Both the position numbers and the translations under genes were made by a program. Source: CAYYYP01 sp964475985 (lineage in GTDB: Bacteria; Bdellovibrionota; UBA1018; CAYHWW01). Taken from it: a stretch of 17,556 bases of DNA. The DNA lies in assembly GCA_964475985.1 (NCBI GenBank), contig CAYYYP010000057.1:1-17556 (forward strand), in the 5' to 3' direction. The notes beneath the pieces are model-generated. The model searched no databases and was not told the DNA's origin. It saw only the letters and a list, made by a program, of their open reading frames with translations. Positions 1 through 5,319 of the stretch are shown one piece after another (within the stretch, counting starts at the first letter, position 1; the number at the start of each line of letters is the position of its first letter).

Positions 1-13
1 CGAGGTAAGGGTG

Positions 14-42
14 GTTGTATTGTGCTTACGTTTAAGCGTCAA
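14..42 (-). promoter_or_regulatory. Candidate sigma70 promoter reading out of the window to the left
   Basis: On the minus strand there is a -35 box TTGACG (42-37), a 17-nt spacer and a -10 box TACAAC (19-14), so transcription would begin near position 7 and run off the left edge. Upstream of the -35 (about 45-66) the minus strand is very A-rich with two A-tracts, like an UP element. It lies just after the ymdB stop, so it would drive a separate unit outside the window. The boxes match the consensus 5/6 and 4/6. This is a pattern match only, with no expression evidence. Confidence 0.5.
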
Positions 43-66
43 CAGCTTTTTTTAGAAATTTTAATT

Positions 67-897
67 TTATTTTTTGTCCGTGAAAATGGAGACCCGTTCG
101 ATACCTGACGCACTGCCACTTTGTTCATCAAAAGTGACAATTACCCCGTGTAAACCGGGGTTTTCTTCCGCTGGCTCAAAGCGCACAGGCATTTTTGAAA
201 CGAACCTTGAGATGGAACGCTCTTTTCGCATGCCGATGACGGAATCGTAGGGACCGGTCATTCCTGCATCGGTGATATATGCGGTCTTTGATCCAGTAGA
301 ACTTTTGAGTAAACGTTCATCCGCAGTTTGTACGTGACTATGCGTACCAAGCACTGCGGTAACCATGCCCGCTACATAGTGGCCAAATGCCTGTTTTTCT
401 GAGGTGGCTTCGGCGTGGAAGTCGATAACAATATTTTTAATTTGTTGGCGGTGCAAATCTGAAATTAGCTTTCTTGCCAGGACAAAAGGGCAATCCAATA
501 CAGGTTCCATGTGAACTCGTCCCATGAGATTGATTACGGCGACAGGGACGGTCTTGCCCGAATGAGTAGGAACATTGACCACAATCTGCCCACGTCCAGG
601 AACTCTGAAATCATCCGCCTGAGGATAGTTTGCCGGCCTCAATAAGCGCATTTCCTGATCAATAAACGGGATAATTTCTTTCTTATCCCATGAATGATTG
701 CCACCAGTAATGACGTCAACTCCCGCGCCAAGAAGTTCTTGCGTTATTTTTGGGTCGATTCCTTTTCCGCCCGCAGCATTCTCGCCATTCACTACCACTA
801 AGGAAATTTCCCGTGAGCGACGAAGCTCAGGGACGAGAGAGGTGATCAAATTACGACCGGGTTGGCCGACTACGTCTCCGAGAAACAAGATTTTCAT
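67..897 (-). CDS. ymdB: YmdB-family metallophosphoesterase (2',3'-cyclic nucleotide phosphodiesterase type)
   Basis: A 276-residue, full-length member of the TIGR00282/YmdB calcineurin-like phosphoesterase family. Characterised relatives are cytoplasmic binuclear-metal enzymes that hydrolyse 2',3'-cAMP and affect RNA turnover and late developmental behaviours in Bacillus. The expected metal ligands are all visible: D8 (GDVVG), E39-N40 (NGEN), N67-H68 (GGNHSWD), H161 (FHAEATSEK), and H186 and H188 (GTHSHVQTAD). The conserved TDAGMTGP block follows near residue 209. The start is ATG with a GAAAGG ribosome site about 6 nt upstream. It is the last gene of the leftward cluster, 13 nt after fthC. 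In many bacteria this gene follows rny (RNase Y), which is not seen here. The family call is secure; the exact substrate in this organism is inferred. Confidence 0.93.
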   Translation of the reverse strand: MKILFLGDVVGQPGRNLITSLVPELRRSREISLVVVNGENAAGGKGIDPKITQELLGAGVDVITGGNHSWDKKEIIPFIDQEMRLLRPANYPQADDFRVPGRGQIVVNVPTHSGKTVPVAVINLMGRVHMEPVLDCPFVLARKLISDLHRQQIKNIVIDFHAEATSEKQAFGHYVAGMVTAVLGTHSHVQTADERLLKSSTGSKTAYITDAGMTGPYDSVIGMRKERSISRFVSKMPVRFEPAEENPGLHGVIVTFDEQSGSASGIERVSIFTDKK

Positions 898-910
898 GCA
901 TAACCTTTCA

Positions 911-1516
911 CTAAATTTTTATCGTTGATACCTCGGTTACGACGTAATCCATAGGAAAATCATGTTGTTCGAAGGACAATTTTTCAAGAAGCTGAAACTG
1001 ATAACAGACTCCAATTTTTAATGGTGGATGATCGATCAGTTTAGCAAAATATCGGTCAAAAAAGCCTTTTCCATAACCTATCCGATGACCTTCCTTTGAG
1101 AAGGCCAAACCTGGAACCAAAATTATTTCTGGAAGAACTAGCGCTGCGGAGAGGGACGGCTCGCAAATGGAAAAAGATTCTGGCGTAGAAATAAGGGCGC
1201 TTAAGTCGGTCGGTTTCACTTGCCGGAAATGCATTTCTGCACGTTCGATTTTTGGAAGCGCAATCGCATTATTTTTACCCCCGGAATGAGCGGTTTTATC
1301 CCACCAAAGGGCAGGAGCGCTGACATCCACTTCGTTTTTGATAGCATAGTAGAACCCAAGGGCTTTACCTGGTGAGGGTGGAAGATAAGTTGTGAGCAGG
1401 GAAATTAAGCGACGGTTAATTTGCTCGGATGCCAAACGAACAAAGGCTGGATCCAACTTTAGTCGCTTTTGCAGCATGAATTGCCTGAGCTCAGACTTTG
1501 ACGGGGAATTTTCCAC
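911..1516 (-). CDS. fthC: 5-formyltetrahydrofolate cyclo-ligase
   Basis: Cytoplasmic ATP-dependent enzyme (MTHF synthetase) that converts 5-formyl-THF to 5,10-methenyl-THF, returning a dead-end folate to one-carbon metabolism. It has 201 residues, the normal length. The N-terminal helix KSELRQFMLQKRLKL (7-21) is the usual family opening, NEVD lies at 61-64, and the ATP/phosphate-binding signature GHRIGYGKGFFDRYF is at 143-157. The start is GTG at 1516. It is preferred because the next Met (codon 14) would cut into the conserved first helix, although the upstream AGAGAG ribosome site is rather distant (about 13 nt). It begins only 6 nt after the zapA stop, so the 6S RNA gene often found between these two genes in gammaproteobacteria has no room here. 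Confidence 0.92.
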   Translation of the reverse strand: MENSPSKSELRQFMLQKRLKLDPAFVRLASEQINRRLISLLTTYLPPSPGKALGFYYAIKNEVDVSAPALWWDKTAHSGGKNNAIALPKIERAEMHFRQVKPTDLSALISTPESFSICEPSLSAALVLPEIILVPGLAFSKEGHRIGYGKGFFDRYFAKLIDHPPLKIGVCYQFQLLEKLSFEQHDFPMDYVVTEVSTIKI

Positions 1517-1522
1517 CGCAGA

Positions 1523-2395
1523 TCAATGCTCTCTGGGACGAAGCACTGAAGTTTTTGAAAGATTGAAACGACGTCCGGGACCTTGAAGGTCTGTGGCGAG
1601 GTCTTCCATGGAATCGACTGAATTTTTTAGTTCGCGCTCGACATGTTTATTATTGTGATCCTCCGAAGAAGGTTGATTCGCAACCTGGATGGAGGATGCG
1701 GAACTTAGGGCAGGTGTTTCGTTCGCGAACAAAGACACTTGTAGATCTCGCAATTCAGACTCTTCGCGGCGATCGACCATCAAATCAGAGGGTGTAGAGC
1801 CTGATTGCGCGGCATGTTCCTCCGAGAGATTGCTGATAGATGAAGAAGGATCAATGAAAATAGACGGTGAGCTCTGAAAATCTTGCGAAAGGCTGGGCTG
1901 CATGTAGGAGACGGGATCTACGTCCGCCCTAGAAGCTTCAGCTAGATTGATGGAGGTACAAGTCAAATTTGTGGAAGACGAAGGGGCAGGTTCAACTACG
2001 CTAGATGCCTCCAGGCGCGGCTGAGAGGCGTCCATCGCACTCGAGATGGATGGGTTATTAATTCCCAAGTTAATATCTTCTAACGAGGCTTCTGCTTCGT
2101 CCAGGAAGTTAAGAGTCTTCTCCGAACTTTTTATGACGGCCAGCTTGAGATCAGCATGGGATTTCTCCAAACGTAAATAACGCTCAGATAAGCTAACTAA
2201 GCTTAGGACGAGTTGAGTGATTTGCGGAAAAGACCCAGCCTTTTCATTAGTATCCCGCAGTTCCTTTTTTACAAAAGTTAGAATTTCATCGGTGAACGCG
2301 TCGTCGTTATTGGTGGCGAACTTATAGGGGCGGCCAAAGACTTCAAATTCCACGATACGCAGTTTCAGGGTTGAAGAAGTAGAATCAGATTTCAT
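1523..2395 (-). CDS. zapA: ZapA-like cell division protein with a long disordered C-terminal tail
   Basis: Residues about 8-105 look like ZapA: a beta-hairpin start (LKLRIVEFEVFGRPYKF), the EILTFVKKELRD helix, and a long helix (LSLVSLSERYLRLEKS) that would form the dimer/tetramer coiled coil. ZapA binds FtsZ in the cytoplasm and bundles protofilaments in the Z-ring. Normal ZapA is about 100 residues; this one has 290 because of a roughly 185-residue Ser/Glu/Asp/Pro-rich, low-complexity tail ending in a short basic stretch (GPGRRFNLSK). An in-frame ATG lies 15 nt upstream (2410) but has no ribosome site. GGAGG at 2404-2408 sits 8 nt before the ATG at 2395, so I chose that start. It lies between ftsY and fthC, and zapA-fthC linkage is common. 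The family call is good; the tail's role is unknown. Confidence 0.8.
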   Translation of the reverse strand: MKSDSTSSTLKLRIVEFEVFGRPYKFATNNDDAFTDEILTFVKKELRDTNEKAGSFPQITQLVLSLVSLSERYLRLEKSHADLKLAVIKSSEKTLNFLDEAEASLEDINLGINNPSISSAMDASQPRLEASSVVEPAPSSSTNLTCTSINLAEASRADVDPVSYMQPSLSQDFQSSPSIFIDPSSSISNLSEEHAAQSGSTPSDLMVDRREESELRDLQVSLFANETPALSSASSIQVANQPSSEDHNNKHVERELKNSVDSMEDLATDLQGPGRRFNLSKTSVLRPREH

Positions 2396-2403
2396 TTGGG
2401 AAG

Positions 2404-2408
2404 CCTCC
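2404..2408 (-). promoter_or_regulatory. Shine-Dalgarno of zapA, partly inside a hairpin
   Basis: GGAGG lies 8 nt before the ATG at 2395 and decides that start over the in-frame ATG at 2410. Its first two G residues (2407-2408) also form the end of a 7-bp stem (2407-2413 with 2419-2425, 5-nt loop), so initiation might be tuned by this structure. Confidence 0.65.
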
Positions 2409-2448
2409 ATAAAAGAAGTTTATGGGGTTCGTCGTAAGTTTAAAAGGT

Positions 2449-3603
2449 CTATTCTGACTTATCGAGACCGGAGAGAATCGTTTCCAGAAAAGTATGGGAT
2501 TCAAATGGAATGAGATCTTCTTCGGATTCCCCTACTCCAATGAGAAGGACGGGAATTTTCAATTCGGAACTGATGGCCAAGACGATCCCGCCCTTAGAAG
2601 ATCCATCTAATTTGGTAACGATCACCCCTGTGACGCCTACGGCTTTGTGAAACTCACGGGCTTGATACAACGCGTTTTGACCGGAAGAACCATCAACGAC
2701 GAGCCAAACTTCCATAGGCTGAAGGGCCGCCTGGTCGGCGCTCGATGCGACTTGAGTCATTGCTTTTTGCAAAACACGTTTTACTTTTTGCAATTCATCC
2801 ATGAGGTTTGATTTCGTGTGGAGTCTACCTGCCGTGTCGATCAGACAGAGGTCAGCTTTTTTGCTGGCTGCGGAAATTACCGAATCAAAGGCAACTGCCC
2901 CAGGGTCGGCGCCTTCATTCTGAAAAACTCCATCGGCACCCGTGAGTTCGACCCAATGTTTAAGTTGCTGTGTCGCTGCAGCGCGAAAGGTGTCGGCCGC
3001 ACCGACTAGTACTTTTAAGCCTTTTTTATTTATAAAATGAGAACACAGCTTACCTACCGTTGTAGTTTTTCCGGCTCCGTTAACCCCAACGATCATTACG
3101 ACTTTCGGTTTGGAGGTAATTGAAAAATCATTCCAGAAATTTTTATAAGCAGAAGGTGGAAGCTGCTCGGAGACGACTTCAATGAGGGCGCGCTTAAGTT
3201 CAGCAGCCTCGGGAGGTTTACCGGGAAACCTGCTTTTCAATTTTTTAACTAATAGTTCAGCGAATTCTACGCCAAGATCGGCTTCCAAAAAAACTTCTTC
3301 TAGAGATGAAAAGAAGGCTGCATTTTCCCCGTGGGTAAAGACCTTGGAAAACAGGCCTTTTAACGAGGAGGCGGTTTTAGTGAGCCCGCTTTGCAACTTC
3401 TGCGAGTCCGTGGGTCGAAGATCGGCCAATGGGCTTGGACGCTTAGTTTCGACGGATTTGATTTCTTCTGGTTTATCTTCCGTGCCTGGCGATGGAAGAG
3501 AAGGCGTCTGATCTTTTCCTTTTCTAAACCAGATGAAAAATAGGCTTATGAATAATACAAGGCCGCCAATGGCTTCCGAAATTAAATAAATATCTGGTTC
3601 CAT
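2449..3603 (-). CDS. ftsY: Signal recognition particle receptor FtsY
   Basis: SRP receptor GTPase that docks ribosome-nascent chain-SRP complexes at the inner membrane and hands them to SecYEG. It has 384 residues. An N-terminal membrane segment (about 5-26) ends in basic residues and is followed by a short Pro/Lys/Glu-rich A-like region (30-70). The N domain (about 75-160) and G domain come next: P-loop GVNGAGKTT 173-181, DTFRAAA 204-210, DTAGR 256-260, TKLDG 330-334 and GVGESEEDLIPF 356-367. About ten extra residues (near 282-296) interrupt the usual spacing before the strand leading to GQNAL. The ATG directly follows the TAA of the DUF971 gene (TAAATG), and GGAG at 3609-3612 is its ribosome site. 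The TM anchor differs from E. coli FtsY, which uses an acidic amphipathic A domain. The identity is certain. Confidence 0.97.
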   Translation of the reverse strand: MEPDIYLISEAIGGLVLFISLFFIWFRKGKDQTPSLPSPGTEDKPEEIKSVETKRPSPLADLRPTDSQKLQSGLTKTASSLKGLFSKVFTHGENAAFFSSLEEVFLEADLGVEFAELLVKKLKSRFPGKPPEAAELKRALIEVVSEQLPPSAYKNFWNDFSITSKPKVVMIVGVNGAGKTTTVGKLCSHFINKKGLKVLVGAADTFRAAATQQLKHWVELTGADGVFQNEGADPGAVAFDSVISAASKKADLCLIDTAGRLHTKSNLMDELQKVKRVLQKAMTQVASSADQAALQPMEVWLVVDGSSGQNALYQAREFHKAVGVTGVIVTKLDGSSKGGIVLAISSELKIPVLLIGVGESEEDLIPFESHTFLETILSGLDKSE

Positions 3604-3993
3604 TTAAACTCCAAACCTTAGGCCAAGGCGGTAAAGTTGCTCATAGGAATAAATGCTAGAGTTGTGGCCATCGCTCCAATTGATTTGAACCGCATAGAGG
3701 CCGACCGGTTCGAGCTTTAGTGGCTTAATATCCGGTTTAATATTTTTACGACTTACACGTTGTTCACGTGTCCATTCGTCGACGCATTGGGCGCATTGGC
3801 AGTCGACTCGTAGATCTAGAAAGGGAATGATGCAAACCTTGCCATCATTCCAACGAATTTCCATTTCCGTTGAAGACTTTTTAAGGATGGAAAGCGGCAC
3901 AGGTTTTTGCGACTCGCCAGTATTTGGTTTCACAGCACCGCTGGCCAGCGCCTGAGAATGTAAGGTGTTTTTTTCCATTGGTTGCTCGCTCAT
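3604..3993 (-). CDS. DUF971 (GBBH-like N-terminal domain) protein
   Basis: A small protein of 129 residues. After a disordered stretch of about 35 residues it has one DUF971 domain (PF06155). Visible family features are MEIRWNDGK, PFLDLRVDCQCAQCVDEW with three Cys (65, 67, 70), and INWSDGHNSSIYSYEQL near the C-terminus. In other organisms this domain is found at the N-terminus of gamma-butyrobetaine hydroxylase, where it binds a metal, and fused to Mrp/ApbC-like Fe-S carriers such as HCF101. That makes a metal or Fe-S-linked role plausible but unproven. It abuts ftsY with no spacing, so the two are probably cotranslated. The frame is open upstream to a TTG at 4023. I chose the ATG at 3993, though its AGGAG (4007-4011) is 13 nt away; an ATG at 3978 is also possible. 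Confidence 0.82.
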   Translation of the reverse strand: MSEQPMEKNTLHSQALASGAVKPNTGESQKPVPLSILKKSSTEMEIRWNDGKVCIIPFLDLRVDCQCAQCVDEWTREQRVSRKNIKPDIKPLKLEPVGLYAVQINWSDGHNSSIYSYEQLYRLGLRFGV

Positions 3994-4038
3994 ATGGGGG
4001 TGCCTACTCCTAAGGTTGTACAAAATCCAGGAAATCTA

Positions 4039-4059
4039 TCCCTAGGGAATTTCTTTCCC
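4039..4059. promoter_or_regulatory. Overlapping inverted repeats in the DUF971/coiled-coil divergent region
   Basis: The 94-bp space between the divergent genes at 3993 and 4088 holds the perfect palindrome TCCCTAGGGA (4039-4048). It overlaps a second stem, GGGAA (4045-4049) with TTCCC (4055-4059). The two pairings are mutually exclusive. They could mark an operator or a leader structure. No convincing -35/-10 pair was found on either strand here, though a TTGACC occurs on the minus strand at about 4069-4074. Confidence 0.3.
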
Positions 4060-4087
4060 ACTATGCCGGGTCAACGGGCCAGGTAAA

Positions 4088-4525
4088 ATGAAAAGTGACA
4101 TTATGAGCGATGATATAAGAACTGAATCGTCAAAATTTGAATCTACCCGAACCTTGATGGAAACCCAGCACCAAGAAACTTTGCGTGCCCTGAAAGACAA
4201 GCTTCATCGGGAAGTTCAGAACACCATCGAACGCAATCAGCAGATGAAGGATAATCTGGAGCAAGCCTATAACGTTGAGCTTTCAAAAAAGAAGGAAGAC
4301 TACGACGAAAAACTTGCGGAGCTCCGGAACAGCATGACCAAGCAAATCGAAGGCGAAAAGCTGATTGGCGAGACCGAGGTTGAAAAGACGCGCGCAAGGT
4401 ATCATGAGCAAGTGAGTCGTTACCGGGAAGTCGGGGAGAAACAGATCGCCGACTTACACCGACAGTACCAGCGCAGTGCCGATGATATGCGAGTCCGCAT
4501 GGAAAGGGAGAAATCCAAATCATGA
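4088..4525 (+). CDS. Hypothetical coiled-coil protein
   Basis: I do not recognise a family for this 145-residue protein. From about residue 12 to the end it is almost entirely charged helix (Glu, Lys, Arg, Gln) with heptad-like hydrophobic spacing, consistent with one long cytoplasmic coiled coil. There is no signal peptide, membrane segment, Cys or Trp. It could be a structural or adaptor protein. It is the first of two plus-strand genes and overlaps the next by the 4-nt ATGA, a sign of translational coupling. The ATG at 4088 has only a weak AGG upstream. A second in-frame ATG at 4103 is possible but has no better ribosome site. The minus-strand open frames across it look like shadows. That it is a real gene is supported by its coupling, its opposite strand to both neighbouring operons, and its protein-like composition. 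Confidence 0.7.
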   Translation: MKSDIMSDDIRTESSKFESTRTLMETQHQETLRALKDKLHREVQNTIERNQQMKDNLEQAYNVELSKKKEDYDEKLAELRNSMTKQIEGEKLIGETEVEKTRARYHEQVSRYREVGEKQIADLHRQYQRSADDMRVRMEREKSKS

Positions 4526-4743
4526 ATTATTATCAACCTAACAAAACTTTGCCAAAAAAAGCGCGAGCCAATACACCTACTGGCCAAGGATCTAAGGAAG
4601 AGCTCATTCCCATTGATGGCCGTCAGCAAGTGATTGATTTATTAAGGGCCGCTGACCCACAGTTTCGTGAACAGCTTTTAAGGCAGATTGCAGGAAGAGA
4701 TCCACTCTTAGCTAGGGAATTACGGGCTCGTTTAGGCCAATAA
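4522..4743 (+). CDS. Small hypothetical helical protein with a FliG-like C-terminal motif
   Basis: A 73-residue protein without a clear family. Residues 1-28 are polar and basic and probably disordered. Residues 29-73 look like two or three short amphipathic helices: VIDLLRAADPQFREQLLRQI and then GRDPLLARELRARLG. The LDP/DP-x-LA-x-x-xR pattern resembles the helical repeat of the FliG middle domain and MgtE-N-like folds. That is resemblance only; it lacks the rest of FliG. The start overlaps the stop of the upstream coiled-coil gene (ATGA), and GGGAG lies 11 nt before the ATG. The stop is 19 nt from the convergent end of the lipoprotein gene on the other strand. Only a weak 4-bp dyad (4744-4759) lies between them, so no clear terminator is seen. 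Confidence 0.68.
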   Translation: MNYYQPNKTLPKKARANTPTGQGSKEELIPIDGRQQVIDLLRAADPQFREQLLRQIAGRDPLLARELRARLGQ

Positions 4744-4762
4744 TTCGAAATTTCCCGAACGA

Positions 4763-5287
4763 TCAATCAGACTCGTCTTCATCTTTGGCATCTTTAGCCG
4801 CTTCCTTAGCTGCCTCTTTTGCAATTTCTGGATCTCCCTTGCCGGAACGCATGTACTTCATGCGGAGTTTCATCTGAAACATTTCCTTTTCGAGTTTTTC
4901 TACCCGGTCTTTTAAGTATCGATTTTCTTCTTCGAGCTCAGCGACCTTTTTTGTTTTTTCATGGGCCAGGGAATAGAAGCCTTCATCAAAGGACTCCGTT
5001 TTAGGATCGTAAACTCCGACCCGTGTTTCGCCGTCCACGAGGGCCTTTACGCGATATTTTCCGTCTTCGACCTTAGTTGCGTCGACGACTTGGACGTCGT
5101 AGGCTTTGCCCGGGTAAGCCTTCTCAACCCAGTATTTTGCGCCGGTCATTTTGGCACGATTGACTTCTTTATCGCTGGAGCAGCTCGAGAGAAGCAGTAA
5201 CATGGCGGCGAACGTGAACGCTAAACTTACGAAAATCACGATGCGTCTTTTTACAAAAACACTTAAAGTTGAAAGAGTGCTTGGCAT
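4763..5287 (-). CDS. Predicted outer-membrane lipoprotein with C-terminal coiled coil
   Basis: Unrecognised family, 174 residues. The N-terminus is a type II signal peptide: a basic n-region ending KRR, a hydrophobic stretch (about 16-33) and the lipobox LLSSC with Cys at residue 36. Ser at +2 argues against inner-membrane retention, so the mature protein is probably anchored in the outer membrane, facing the periplasm. A small domain (about 45-108) is followed by a coiled coil (about 111-147) and a charged tail rich in AKEAAK repeats that ends in acidic residues. The frame extends to an ATG at 5320, which overlaps the asmA-like stop (TAATG). However, GGAGAG at 5293-5298, 5 nt before the ATG at 5287, and the better signal-peptide shape favour 5287. 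It is the last gene of the long leftward operon. Confidence 0.8.
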   Translation of the reverse strand: MPSTLSTLSVFVKRRIVIFVSLAFTFAAMLLLLSSCSSDKEVNRAKMTGAKYWVEKAYPGKAYDVQVVDATKVEDGKYRVKALVDGETRVGVYDPKTESFDEGFYSLAHEKTKKVAELEEENRYLKDRVEKLEKEMFQMKLRMKYMRSGKGDPEIAKEAAKEAAKDAKDEDESD

Positions 5288-5292
5288 ATTTT

Positions 5293-5298
5293 CTCTCC
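5293..5298 (-). promoter_or_regulatory. Shine-Dalgarno deciding the lipoprotein start
   Basis: GGAGAG lies 5 nt upstream of the ATG at 5287, whereas the upstream in-frame ATG at 5320 has no comparable site. The resulting N-terminus gives a compact lipoprotein signal. Confidence 0.6.
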
Positions 5299-5319
5299 GC
5301 GTTGAATGAGTCGATAACA

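Noticed and set aside
24..52. Rho-independent terminator on the plus strand (GCTTA/TAAGC stem and T-run)
   Set aside because: The 5-bp stem is AT-rich and 8 nt away from the T-run, and the same bases are better explained as a minus-strand promoter with an upstream A-tract.
1517..1522. 6S RNA gene between zapA and fthC
   Set aside because: The genes are 6 nt apart, so no such gene fits here.
4143..4523. 126-codon minus-strand frame opposite the coiled-coil gene
   Set aside because: Arg/Cys/Ser-rich composition typical of an antisense shadow. The plus frame has better coding character and is coupled to the next gene.
4744..4759. Possible bidirectional terminator between the convergent genes
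   Set aside because: Only a 4-bp TTCG/CGAA stem with an 8-nt loop and no T-run; too weak to call.
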